Assembly (NCBI RefSeq): GCF_014873915.1
Contig: NZ_JADBEJ010000001.1
Location: forward strand, 434,001 to 498,000
Reading direction: 5' to 3'
DNA: 64,000 nucleotides
DNA from: Amycolatopsis roodepoortensis
Lineage (GTDB): Bacteria > Actinomycetota > Actinomycetes > Mycobacteriales > Pseudonocardiaceae
Shown: positions 27,900-35,842 of the stretch, piece after piece
Numbering within the stretch: position 1 is the first letter of the stretch
Layout: the number at the start of each line of letters is the position of its first letter
Position numbers and translations under genes: made by a program
Notes under the pieces: generated by a model
What the model was told of the DNA's origin: nothing
The model's database searches: none
Seen by the model: the letters and a program-made list of their open reading frames with translations, nothing else

Positions 27900-28511
27900 C
27901 TACTGGGTGGTGAACGCGAGTTTGACGCCGAGCGCGGCGAAGGAACCGGCGAAGACCCGCCGGAGCCAGGAGAGCACGCGCGGCCGGGAAAGGACGTGGT
28001 GCCGCACACCGGCGGCGAGGACGCCGTACACGCTGAACACCACGAAGGTCGCCAGCATGAACACCCCGCTCAGCAGCAGCATCCGAGGAATCGAACCGGG
28101 CTCGCCCGCCGGGACGAACTGCGGCAGGAACGCGAAGAAGAACAGGGTCAGCTTCGGGTTCAGCACGTTGATCAACACGCCGGAGGTGATCGTCCGCAGG
28201 GTCGACGCTGGTTCGGGATCACCGTCCACGACGATCGCTTCGCGGTCCTTCAGCGTCGCCCATGCCATGTAGAGCAGGTAAGCGACGCCCAGGTACTTGA
28301 TGATCTCGAATGCCACGGCGCTCGCGTGCAGCAGCGCCGCGAGGCCGGTGATCGCGGCGATCATGTGCGGAATTATCCCGAGGGTGCACGCCAGCGCGGC
28401 GATGACGCTCGCGCGTCTGCCCCGGGCCAGCCCGGCGGAAAGGGTGTAGACCACACCGGTGCCGGGCGTGGCGACCACGACCAGCGTGGTGATCAGGAAG
28501 GCGATGCTCAC
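27900..28511 (-). CDS. LysE-family amino acid exporter
   Basis: 203 residues with six predicted helices. The family signature is at the N-terminus: LVVVATPGTGVVYTLSAGLARGRR. Helix V-VI includes SGVLINVLNPKLTLFFFAFLP. Members export lysine, threonine or homoserine-type compounds; the substrate here is unknown. The GTG at 28511 matches the usual family length. The B3/B4-domain gene follows closely on the same strand. Confidence 0.92.
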   Translation of the reverse strand: MSIAFLITTLVVVATPGTGVVYTLSAGLARGRRASVIAALACTLGIIPHMIAAITGLAALLHASAVAFEIIKYLGVAYLLYMAWATLKDREAIVVDGDPEPASTLRTITSGVLINVLNPKLTLFFFAFLPQFVPAGEPGSIPRMLLLSGVFMLATFVVFSVYGVLAAGVRHHVLSRPRVLSWLRRVFAGSFAALGVKLAFTTQ

Positions 28512-28601
28512 GAGATCACTGTGCGCGCTTTTTGGTCCGGCGAACAGAGCCAAACACGCGTGACTCCACAGGACCAAAGCCCGGCGTGAAGGGTTCACCG
28601 G

Positions 28602-29150
28602 ATGGAGTGGCATGATGCACGCTCGCACGTCGACGAGGAAGGCCTTGGTTTGAGCGCGCGCACTTCCCAGGTGGACGACCTCCGGCTGGTGGCACAACCG
28701 AATGCCGTGTTGTGTTCCGAGCTCTTCGTCCGTCTCATCTTGTCGGATTGGTCCTTGCGGCCGTTGCTCGATCAGGCGAAGACCGCCGCCGCCAGATTGG
28801 TGGGCACGCTGGTCGACGCGGCCGATCCGAAGGAGCCGCCGTTCCTGACGCTGAGACTGCGCCTGCGGTCGGACGTGCTGGTCATCGAGGTCGACCACGA
28901 GCTGGACGGGCTTCCCGTGCCGACGCCCGCACCGGGTGAGCGGACCGGGGTGGCGCCGAGCGAGACCCGCGGCGTGACCTTCTGGTGCGAGCTGCCGCTG
29001 CCCGGTGGCCTGTCGGCAGGCCAGGTCCAGTTGCCGAGGCGAGGCGACCGTCGCACCCTGGTGGACGAACCCGTCTCCGGCGAGCCCGTCGGCGCCGATC
29101 CCGAAGTCCTGGAACGGCTTTTGACCCGGTTGAGCGGCTGGTCCGGCTGA
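28602..29150 (+). CDS. HATPase-like (anti-sigma-type) protein, degenerate
   Basis: 182 residues. The core LVAQPNAVLCSELFVRLILS and AKTAAARLVGTLVDAAD recalls the actinobacterial serine/threonine kinase-like ATPase (SpoIIAB/RsbW) fold, but no G1/G2 ATP boxes are visible, so it may not bind ATP. The start is uncertain; a TTG at 28648 would drop an atypical N-terminus. Its stop overlaps the start of the hydrolase (TGATG), indicating translational coupling. Confidence 0.6.
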   Translation: MEWHDARSHVDEEGLGLSARTSQVDDLRLVAQPNAVLCSELFVRLILSDWSLRPLLDQAKTAAARLVGTLVDAADPKEPPFLTLRLRLRSDVLVIEVDHELDGLPVPTPAPGERTGVAPSETRGVTFWCELPLPGGLSAGQVQLPRRGDRRTLVDEPVSGEPVGADPEVLERLLTRLSGWSG

Positions 29151-30034
29151 TGGCGACGAAGCGTGTCACCACACCGGTCCTGGAGATCGAGTACGAGCAC
29201 TCCGGCGAAGCGGACGGGCCGCCGGTGGTCCTGCTCCACGGCTTTCCGTACGACGTGCGGGCCTACGACGAGGTCGCCGCGCTCCTCGCGGCGGACGGAG
29301 CCTCCGTGTACGTCCCGTATCTTCGCGGGTTCGGCGGGACGCGTTTCCTCGACGAGGCGACGCCGCGTTCCGGGCAGCAGGCCGCCCTCGCCCAGGACCT
29401 GCTCGATTTCATGGACGCATTGGGGCTGGAGAAGGCTGTCGTCGCGGGATACGACTGGGGCGGCCGCGCGGCGTGCATCGTGGCGGCGCTCCGGCCCGAG
29501 CGCGTGCGCGGGCTGGTCTCGGTGGACGGCTACAACGTCCAGAACCTCGCCTACGCGGGGGAACCCGCGCCGCCGGAGTGGGAACGCACGTACTGGTATC
29601 AGTTCTACTTCCAGTCCGAGCGGGGCCGTCGCGGGCTGGCGGAGAACCGCGAAGAGCTGTGCGCCTTGTTGTGGCGCACCTGGTCGCCGACCTGGACCGG
29701 CGCCGGCGAGGCGTTCCCGGCCAGCGCTCCCAGCCTCCACAACCCGGACTTCGTCGACGTCGTCATCCATTCCTACCGGCACCGATTCGGCTTGGCGGAA
29801 GGCGATCCGCGGTATCAGGCGCTCGAAGACCTGATCGCGGAGGAGCCGGCCATCACGGTACCGACGGTGGTGCTGGAAAGCGGGGACGACGGCATCGGCG
29901 GCCCGAGCGCCGAGGGCGACCGCGAGTACTTCACCGGGCCGTACGAGCATCGGGTCCTGCCGGGGGTGGGACACAACGTCCCGCAGGAAGCCCCTGAAGC
30001 GTTCGCGGCCGCCGTGGCGTCGCTGCTCGGGTGA
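29150..30034 (+). CDS. alpha/beta hydrolase, epoxide hydrolase/dehalogenase type
   Basis: 294 residues. HGFPYDVRAYD gives the oxyanion-hole HGxP. The nucleophile position is Asp in VVAGYDWGGRAA, typical of haloalkane dehalogenase or soluble epoxide hydrolase relatives. The catalytic His is in VLPGVGHNVPQEAPE, with the acid in LESGDDGIGG. The ATG overlaps the previous stop. The substrate is unknown. Confidence 0.88.
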   Translation: MATKRVTTPVLEIEYEHSGEADGPPVVLLHGFPYDVRAYDEVAALLAADGASVYVPYLRGFGGTRFLDEATPRSGQQAALAQDLLDFMDALGLEKAVVAGYDWGGRAACIVAALRPERVRGLVSVDGYNVQNLAYAGEPAPPEWERTYWYQFYFQSERGRRGLAENREELCALLWRTWSPTWTGAGEAFPASAPSLHNPDFVDVVIHSYRHRFGLAEGDPRYQALEDLIAEEPAITVPTVVLESGDDGIGGPSAEGDREYFTGPYEHRVLPGVGHNVPQEAPEAFAAAVASLLG

Positions 30035-30119
30035 GGCCGATCACCCGTCCGTGCGCGTGACGAATCGCGATCTTCGTCTGTCCTTCGGAGGTAAGGCGTT
30101 CGATCCTGAGGAGGACACG

Positions 30120-30326
30120 ATGTCGTTGGGTGACAAGATCAGCAACAAGGCCGAGGAGTTCGGCGGCAAGGCCAAGGAGGCCGCCGGCGACGCCACCGGC
30201 AACGAGGAACTGCGCGCGGAAGGTCAGGCGGACCAGGCGAAGGCAGGTCTCAAGGGTGCGGTCGAAAACGTGAAGGACGCCGTCGGCGACGTGGCGGACA
30301 AGGTCCGCGACACCTTCAAGAAGTAA
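30120..30326 (+). CDS. csbD: CsbD family stress protein
   Basis: 68 residues, charged and helical: SLGDKISNKAEEFGGKAKEA then GNEELRAEGQADQAKAGLKG, the CsbD pattern. Members are general-stress proteins of unknown mechanism. ATG 30120 after GAGGAGG; a longer frame upstream lacks a ribosome site. A strong terminator follows directly. Confidence 0.9.
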   Translation: MSLGDKISNKAEEFGGKAKEAAGDATGNEELRAEGQADQAKAGLKGAVENVKDAVGDVADKVRDTFKK

Positions 30327-30335
30327 CGTTCCCTC

Positions 30336-30374
30336 CGGGCCGGGGCAGCGGATTTCCGCGCCCCGGCCCGTTTT
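30336..30374. terminator. bidirectional terminator after csbD and the P450 gene
   Basis: Outer stem CGGGCCGGGGC (30336-30346) pairs with GCCCCGGCCCG (30360-30370), and an inner GCGG/CCGC stem sits around ATTT, then TTTT. It lies between convergent genes, so it can serve both. Confidence 0.85.
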
Positions 30375-31480
30375 CAGTCGCGCAGGACCACCGGCAGGCT
30401 CGTGAGCCGCGTCCCCTGGATGCCGCCGAGGAACGTCTGCCGGAGTTCGCCGTAGGGCACGGCCAGCCGGGCTTCGGGGAAGTCCGTGCGCAGCACCGTC
30501 GCCACCGCCCGCAGTTCGAGCTGCGCGAGCTGGGCGCCGACACAGAAATGCGGGCCCGCGCCGAAGGTCAGGTCCGGGCCCGGTTCCCTGGCCGGGTCGG
30601 TGTTGATGCCCTGGATGTCGACGAGCACCGGAGCCCCGGCGGGGAGCCGGATCCCGGCCAGGTCGAGTTCCACGGTGGTGAACCGCCAGAGCGTGAACGG
30701 CGCGGGCGGATGTTCCCGGAGCGTTTCGCGGACGAGATCGTTCACGGAGGCGTCGTCCCCGTTCAGGAGCCGCGAGATCAGGAAACCGATCGAGGCGTCA
30801 GTGGTCAGCTGCCCGGCGAAGATCAACGCGAACAGGTGATACCTCAGGTCCTTTTCGGACGTCTCGGGCGGGAGGTTGTCGCGGAGTTCCGTCGCGAGCC
30901 CCGTCCGGTTCGGTGTCAGTCCGGCGGCGGCGAGATCCGCGATCGCGGCGATGGCCTTGCCCTGTGCGCCCGGCTCGGGGTCGGACATGCGGCGGCAGGC
31001 GTCGACCGCGGCGTCGAGCAGGTGCAGCGGGATGCCGAGCAGGTCGAGCAGGACGGTCAGCGGGAAGCGGGTGGAGAACCCGTCCATGAGGTCGACGGTT
31101 CCGCCGCCGAGGTCCGTCAGCAGGGCGCGCGCGATCCGGTGGATCCGGTCGGATTGCGCCTGGATCCGTTTGGCGCTCAGCAAAGGAGCGTGCGCTCGCC
31201 GCAGGCGCGTGTGGTCTGGGCCGTCCAGCGTGGTGAGGGACGGCTGTTCGGCGGCCGGTTGTTCGAATCTGGTCCACCCCTCGGGGGAGAGCGCGGGATC
31301 CTTTGCGAAGCGCGGGTCGGCCAGGACCTCGCGGGCCAGCTTCTCCTCGGTCACGATCCAGGCGCTTCCGCCCTCGGGGGCGGCCACTTCGACGAGGGGG
31401 CCGGCGGCCCGCAGCGCGGGGCGGACAGGGTCGGGTTCGGTGATGCCGCGGGTCGTCGCGGCGAACGGATCGGGGAGCAC
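30374..31480 (-). CDS. cytochrome P450
   Basis: 368 residues. The heme-binding loop is FGAGPHFCVGAQLA with the Cys ligand; the K-helix ExxR is ETLREHPP. The I-helix reads LIFAGQLTTDASIGF, in which the usual acidic residue before Thr (E/D in AGxET) is Leu, so oxygen activation may be atypical. GTG 31480 preceded by GAAGGAGTT is the best start; the longer frame to 31510 runs into the operator. It is divergent from a MarR gene that probably controls it. Substrate unknown. Confidence 0.9.
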   Translation of the reverse strand: MLPDPFAATTRGITEPDPVRPALRAAGPLVEVAAPEGGSAWIVTEEKLAREVLADPRFAKDPALSPEGWTRFEQPAAEQPSLTTLDGPDHTRLRRAHAPLLSAKRIQAQSDRIHRIARALLTDLGGGTVDLMDGFSTRFPLTVLLDLLGIPLHLLDAAVDACRRMSDPEPGAQGKAIAAIADLAAAGLTPNRTGLATELRDNLPPETSEKDLRYHLFALIFAGQLTTDASIGFLISRLLNGDDASVNDLVRETLREHPPAPFTLWRFTTVELDLAGIRLPAGAPVLVDIQGINTDPAREPGPDLTFGAGPHFCVGAQLAQLELRAVATVLRTDFPEARLAVPYGELRQTFLGGIQGTRLTSLPVVLRD

Positions 31481-31504
31481 AAGAACTCCTTCATAGGAAA
31501 GTTG

Positions 31505-31524
31505 CTTCACCGTGAAGGTATATT
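31505..31524. promoter_or_regulatory. operator and -10 between P450 and marR genes
   Basis: CTTCAC-C-GTGAAG (31505-31517) is a perfect dyad, followed at 31519 by TATATT, a -10 for the plus-strand marR gene. It supports self-control by the MarR protein and shared control of the P450. Confidence 0.55.
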
Positions 31525-31566
31525 CGGGGCCGGTAGGTTGTCAAAGCACGGATCCGAGGAGGGGTG

Positions 31567-32034
31567 ATGGCGGACGATGTCGCGGCGCGGAGCGCGTCGC
31601 TGCTGGACGGCCTCCGGAGTTTCGGGGCGAACTACACCGAGTTCACCCGGCGGTTCGCGGACTGGCTCGGCCTGCACGCCACCGACGCCGCCGCGCTGGT
31701 GGAGATCCTCTACGCCGAGGACACCGGCTCGCCGTTGTCCCCGGCCCGGCTCGGCGAGCGCATCGCACTGACGTCCGGCGCGACCACGAATCTGCTGAAC
31801 CGGCTGGAAAACCTCGGCTACGTGGTGCGGACCAGGGAGAACGCCGACCGGCGGCGGGTGACCCTGCGCAGCGGCCCGGACATCCAGGGGCCGGCGCGCG
31901 AGTTCTTCGGTCCGTTCAGTGCCGGGCTCGCGGCGCTGGTGGCGGAGTACCCGGCGGAGGAGATCGAACGGTTCGAAGCCTTCCTGCGCCATCTGAAGTC
32001 CACAATGGACAGCGTGCTCGAAGAACAGGGGTGA
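31567..32034 (+). CDS. MarR-family regulator
   Basis: 155 residues. The winged helix is SPARLGERIALTSGATTNLLNRLENLGYVVRTRENADRRR in outline (SPARLGERIAL, NLLNRLENLGYV, NADRRRVTL), with long terminal dimerisation helices. ATG 31567 after GAGGAGGGG. The divergent P450 is the likely target, released by a small ligand. Confidence 0.9.
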   Translation: MADDVAARSASLLDGLRSFGANYTEFTRRFADWLGLHATDAAALVEILYAEDTGSPLSPARLGERIALTSGATTNLLNRLENLGYVVRTRENADRRRVTLRSGPDIQGPAREFFGPFSAGLAALVAEYPAEEIERFEAFLRHLKSTMDSVLEEQG

Positions 32035-32126
32035 CCCGGACCAGTCCGATCCGCCCTCGGCACCGAATCCCTCCCGGACGTCACGGCACCGCGTAGCCGG
32101 GCGTCGGGTGAGGTGGAGGCGGCTTG

Positions 32127-32723
32127 ATGGTCGAGGGTGTGCGGACGAGTCCGCGCGGAAACGGCGACTCCGGAGCGGAGCCTGCCGAGGCGAGTTTGCT
32201 GCAACGGGTCGCGGCAGGCGACGAACAGGCGTTCGCCGACCTGTACGACGTCGTGGCGGGACCGGTGTGGGGAGTGGTGAACAGGGTCGTCCGCAACGGC
32301 ACGTTCGCCGAGGAGGTCACCCAAGAGGTCCTGGTGGAGGTGTGGCGGACGGCGGCCCGGTTCAAACCGGGCAAGGGGAGCACGCTTTCCTGGGTGCTCA
32401 CGATCGCGCACCGGCGGGCCGTGGACCGGGTGCGTTCGCATCAGGCCGCGCTCGACCGCGACGATCGCGCGGGAAGGCTCGACTTCCGCCGCCCGTTCGA
32501 CGAGGTCGCCGAGTCGACGATCAGCAACCTGGAGCAGCAACGGGTGCGCCAGTGCCTGTCCTCGTTGACCGACCTGCAACGGGAATCGGTCGTGCTGGCC
32601 TATTACAACGGCTACACGTACCCGGAGGTCGCGGAAGTGCTCAAGACCGCGCCCGGGACGGTGAAGACCCGCATCCGCGACGGCCTGATCCGGTTGCGCG
32701 ACTGCTTGGGGGTCGGGCAATGA
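32127..32723 (+). CDS. sigK: ECF sigma factor, SigK type
   Basis: 198 residues. Region 2 spans LLQRVAAGDEQAFADLYDVV to STLSWVLTIAHRRAVDRVR. Region 4 is LQRESVVLAYYNGYTYPEVA then APGTVKTRIRDGLIRL. It matches the SigK/ECF19 group that is held by RskA-type anti-sigma factors; the next gene is one, overlapping by ATGA. In mycobacteria this pair answers redox or envelope signals. ATG 32127. Confidence 0.9.
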   Translation: MVEGVRTSPRGNGDSGAEPAEASLLQRVAAGDEQAFADLYDVVAGPVWGVVNRVVRNGTFAEEVTQEVLVEVWRTAARFKPGKGSTLSWVLTIAHRRAVDRVRSHQAALDRDDRAGRLDFRRPFDEVAESTISNLEQQRVRQCLSSLTDLQRESVVLAYYNGYTYPEVAEVLKTAPGTVKTRIRDGLIRLRDCLGVGQ

Positions 32724-33433
32724 CGGCGGAACTGCACACGCTGACCGGGGCTTACGCCGTGGACGCCGTCCCGGAGGAAGAGGCCGCGGCCTTCGAACGG
32801 CACCTGCGGGGCTGCCCCGCGTGCGGCCAAGAGGTCCGGGAGCTGCGGGAGGCCGCCGCCCGGCTGGGGTCGGCGCTCGCCACCTCGCCACCGCCGAGGC
32901 TGCGGGAAGCGACGCTCACGGAGGTCGCCCGCACCCGTCAGTGGCCTCCGCTGGTCGCTGTCGCGCGTCAGGGCGGGCCGGTGAAGACGCGGATCGCCCT
33001 CTGGGGTGCCGCGGCGGCCGCCGTCGGAGCGCTGGTGTTCAGCCTGGTCACCACGACCACCGATCCGGGGACCGACCCCGCCCAGCAGCGGCTGGCCTCG
33101 GTGAACGCCGTGCTCACCGCGCCCGACGCCTCCACGGTCAAGGGCGCCGAGCCCAGGACCACCACGGTCGTCATCTCGCGGAGCCAGGGCAAGGTCGTCG
33201 TGCTGGCAGGCGACCTCCCGCCGTTGGCGCCCGGCAAGGCGTATCAGGTCTGGCTCCTCGGGGCGAGCGGCGTGCATTCGGCCGGGCTGCTGGCGCCGGA
33301 CGGTCCACATCGGATTCGTCCGCTCCTCGCGGACCTGCCGGGCGCGATCGACCGGGTCGGCATCACCGCGGAACCGGCCGGTGGCTCGCCTGCCCCGACC
33401 GTTCCGGCGGTGGTCATGGTGGACCTGGTCTAG
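32720..33433 (+). CDS. rskA: RskA-family anti-sigma factor
   Basis: 237 residues. The N-terminal zinc anti-sigma motif H-x3-C-x2-C is FERHLRGCPACGQEV. One membrane helix (LWGAAAAAVGALVFSLV) is at about 95-112, followed by an extracytoplasmic RskA domain with AYQVWLLGASGVHSAGLL. It sequesters the SigK-type factor until regulated proteolysis. Its start overlaps the sigma stop, so expression is coupled. Confidence 0.92.
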   Translation: MTAELHTLTGAYAVDAVPEEEAAAFERHLRGCPACGQEVRELREAAARLGSALATSPPPRLREATLTEVARTRQWPPLVAVARQGGPVKTRIALWGAAAAAVGALVFSLVTTTTDPGTDPAQQRLASVNAVLTAPDASTVKGAEPRTTTVVISRSQGKVVVLAGDLPPLAPGKAYQVWLLGASGVHSAGLLAPDGPHRIRPLLADLPGAIDRVGITAEPAGGSPAPTVPAVVMVDLV

Positions 33434-33437
33434 CGGG

Positions 33438-34004
33438 TCACTGGATACGGGCCCCGGTCTTCGAGGAGAACCGGAACTCGATGGTCATCGGAAGCTCGGC
33501 GAGATCCAGCGCCTGGCGCAGACGCGGCAGGCCCTCGTCGGCGATCCGCTCACGGATGGCGGCCAGGTCGCCGTCCTGCTCGGCGCTCAGCACCACGGCC
33601 AGCACCGGCGCGTCCTGCGTTCCGCCGAGCGTGGCGTGCGCGGCGTGGACACCGGGATAGGTCGCGACCTCCGCGGTGAACGGTTCCACCGCGGTGCTCG
33701 CGGCCAGGGTGGTCTGACCGGTCTCCTGGTCGAACCGCCAGGTGTGGGACTTCGGTTTGCGGACGGGCTGCGCGATCAGCCAGCGCAGCGCCAGGAGCCC
33801 GACGACCACCGCGGCCCCGGCGACGGCGTACCAGACCCAGCCGGGCGGCGTGGCGGTGCCGGGGACGAGCGTGGCGCCGGGGTCGAGCGGCGGGATCCGG
33901 CCGAAATGGGTGCCGACGGCGATCCCGCCGACGGCGAGCAACACGATCCCGGTCAGCACCAGCAGGGTGCGGTTCAGCCGGGCGGGGCGGTTGAGGTCGG
34001 TCAT
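33438..34004 (-). CDS. amaP: alkaline shock membrane anchor AmaP
   Basis: 188 residues. Two membrane helices (LLVLTGIVLLAVGGIAVG and VWYAVAGAAVVVGLLALRW) precede a cytoplasmic domain with DLPR-like repeats. AmaP tethers Asp23 to the membrane. Last gene of a five-gene minus-strand operon; ATGA overlap with the DUF6286 gene. Convergent with rskA, only 4 bases apart. Confidence 0.85.
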   Translation of the reverse strand: MTDLNRPARLNRTLLVLTGIVLLAVGGIAVGTHFGRIPPLDPGATLVPGTATPPGWVWYAVAGAAVVVGLLALRWLIAQPVRKPKSHTWRFDQETGQTTLAASTAVEPFTAEVATYPGVHAAHATLGGTQDAPVLAVVLSAEQDGDLAAIRERIADEGLPRLRQALDLAELPMTIEFRFSSKTGARIQ

Positions 34005-34528
34005 GACGCGCTCCTGGTGGCCTTGACGCGGACCCGCACGGCCGGGACGGTCGCGGGGCCGATCTGGGAGAGGCGGTGCTCGATGGCCGCGCGGACGGCG
34101 TCGGCGAGTCCGGCGGTGTTCGTCCGCCCGGTGGTGACCACCGAGACGATCTTGCTCCGCTTGACCTTCAGTTTCGCCGCCGAGACACCATCCACAGTGG
34201 ACGCCGCGGTGCGCAGCGTCGACCGGTAGCTGCGCCGGGAGGCGCCGGAGTCGGGGCCGCCTTCGAGCGGCAGCACGGTGGGCCGTCCCGGGACGATCGC
34301 GGCCACGAGGAGCACCAGGCCGAGCAGCGCGACCACGCCGCCCGCGATCGCCGGAAGCGGATCACTCCACCGGGTGCCGTGCAGGGCGGACGCGACGGCG
34401 TCGTAGCTGATCCACGGTTTCTCGCCGATGATCGTCTGGACCGCGACGGTGGCGGCCAGCGCGCATCCGGCGAGCACCGCGATGCCGACCAGCACGGCCG
34501 GGACGGTGCGGCGGGGGCGCCGTTTCAT
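34001..34528 (-). CDS. DUF6286 membrane protein of the Asp23 operon
   Basis: 175 residues, two membrane helices (VLVGIAVLAGCALAATVAV and AIAGGVVALLGLVLLVAAI) and a C-terminal alpha/beta domain similar in outline to the soluble part of AmaP. It is always found with Asp23/AmaP genes in actinobacteria. It is coupled by ATGA overlaps at both ends. The molecular role is unknown. Confidence 0.82.
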   Translation of the reverse strand: MKRRPRRTVPAVLVGIAVLAGCALAATVAVQTIIGEKPWISYDAVASALHGTRWSDPLPAIAGGVVALLGLVLLVAAIVPGRPTVLPLEGGPDSGASRRSYRSTLRTAASTVDGVSAAKLKVKRSKIVSVVTTGRTNTAGLADAVRAAIEHRLSQIGPATVPAVRVRVKATRSAS

Positions 34529-34908
34529 CGGACCCTCCTCGTTTCGGTCTCCGTGGAATGCAGGGCCGTGACGGTGATGTCGACCCGCGTGACGGCGAGG
34601 CCCGACAGTTCGCCCACGCGGCGGATCAGGTGCTTTCGCGCCCTTTCGGCGGTGGCGCGCACGGAAAGCGGGTACTTCACCGAGAGCCGGACGTCCAAAG
34701 TGGCCGTCGATCCGGTGACGTGCGCGCTCACCTTGGCGCCCTGGTCGAGGTCTTCACCACCGACCGCGATACCTAGCACCCGCGAGGCCGCGCCGCCGAC
34801 GCCGTCGATTTCGGTGATCGCCCGTGCGGCGATCCGCTCGACGGCGCCGTCGGCCACGGTCAGGGCGCCGCGCCCGTCCGTTCCGGGCGCGGCGGTCATG
34901 GTCGTCAT
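34525..34908 (-). CDS. Asp23/Gls24 family protein
   Basis: 127 residues of the Asp23 fold: DGAVERIAARAITEIDGVGG, TATLDVRLSVKYPLSV and VTRVDITVTALH. It is part of the membrane-associated alkaline-shock complex. Second Asp23 copy in the operon; it overlaps DUF6286 by ATGA. Confidence 0.87.
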   Translation of the reverse strand: MTTMTAAPGTDGRGALTVADGAVERIAARAITEIDGVGGAASRVLGIAVGGEDLDQGAKVSAHVTGSTATLDVRLSVKYPLSVRATAERARKHLIRRVGELSGLAVTRVDITVTALHSTETETRRVR

Positions 34909-34913
34909 GGCGA

Positions 34914-35090
34914 TCAGCCCCTGTCGCGGCCCGACAGGGCCGAAAGGTCGAGCTTGCCGTCGAGGAACCGGCCGACCAGCAGGCCGAGGACGGCGAGCAC
35001 GAGCACGACGAGGAAGGCGCCGAAGCCGCCGAACGCGCCGGCCACGCCGAGCACGAGACCGGTCAACAGGCCGAGATGGGTGGCGTTCAT
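34914..35090 (-). CDS. DUF2273-like small membrane protein
   Basis: 58 residues, one long hydrophobic hairpin (LGLLTGLVLGVAGAFGGFGA, FLVVLVLAVLGLLVGRFLDG). Small DUF2273-type proteins are standard partners of Asp23. ATG 35090 after GGAGAAC; inside the operon, 5 bases before the second asp23. Confidence 0.8.
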   Translation of the reverse strand: MNATHLGLLTGLVLGVAGAFGGFGAFLVVLVLAVLGLLVGRFLDGKLDLSALSGRDRG

Positions 35091-35131
35091 GAACGTTCTC
35101 CTTGTGGTCGGGCGCGAACCGGCGCCGGTGG

Positions 35132-35596
35132 TCACTGGACGCGGGTGGATTCGTTGTTCTCGTCGGCGTCGTCGTCGCCAGGGATGTACACGTCGGACAC
35201 GTTGATGTTGACCTCGACGACCTCGAGCCCGGTCATCTGCTCGACGGCGCCGATCACGTTGCGGCGCACCGATTTGGCGAGATCCGCGATCGCGACGCCG
35301 TATTCGACGACGATCTGCAGGTCGACCGCGGCCTGGCGCTCGCCGACCTCGACGGAGACACCCTGACCGGCGGACGCGGTGGCGCCGGGGATGCGCTCGC
35401 GCAGCGCGTTGAACGCCCGGACGGCGCCGCCGCCCAGCGCGTGGACGCCGGTGATCTCGCGGGTCGCGAGGCCCGCGACCTTCTGCACGACGGTGTCGGC
35501 GATCGTGGTCACGCCCTGCGTGGAGACGAGCGCGCTGTTCTCGGCCGGGGCGGTGGAGTTCGAGTTCGGCTTGGCGGTGGTGGCGGTGTTCGTCAT
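35132..35596 (-). CDS. Asp23/Gls24 family protein, first gene of operon
   Basis: 154 residues. A Ser/Thr/Asn-rich N-terminus is followed by the Asp23 domain: VVQKVAGLATREITGVHALG, VEVGERQAAVDLQIVVEYGV and VNINVSDVYIPGDDD. An acidic tail ends it. ATG 35596 after CGAGGAGATCGCG. It heads the operon running down to amaP and is likely stress-induced; the facing SigK/RskA pair is a plausible but unproven regulator. Confidence 0.88.
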   Translation of the reverse strand: MTNTATTAKPNSNSTAPAENSALVSTQGVTTIADTVVQKVAGLATREITGVHALGGGAVRAFNALRERIPGATASAGQGVSVEVGERQAAVDLQIVVEYGVAIADLAKSVRRNVIGAVEQMTGLEVVEVNINVSDVYIPGDDDADENNESTRVQ

Positions 35597-35685
35597 CGCG
35601 ATCTCCTCGGTTCGGATTCCGTTGCCTGCGGTGGAAGTTCTTCGCTCCCACACTCCATAGACCCAGCCGCGCGAAGATCGTCACG

Positions 35686-35697
35686 ACACGATCGTGT
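35686..35697. promoter_or_regulatory. 12-bp palindrome upstream of asp23 operon
   Basis: ACACGATCGTGT lies 90 bases above the asp23 start and 146 above the divergent hydrolase, the only clear dyad in this 246-bp divergent gap. It is a candidate operator. Confidence 0.35.
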
Positions 35698-35842
35698 GGT
35701 CTGGATCTCACCGATCGCGGGTATGCCTTTCGGCCTACTCCCCACGGCCGACGACGGTGCCGTCATTTCAGACCGTCGAAGGTCGTGCGCGGAGTGGGCG
35801 CCGGGGTTGGATCGTCCGGTGTCCCGAAGGCAGGAGTTACGA

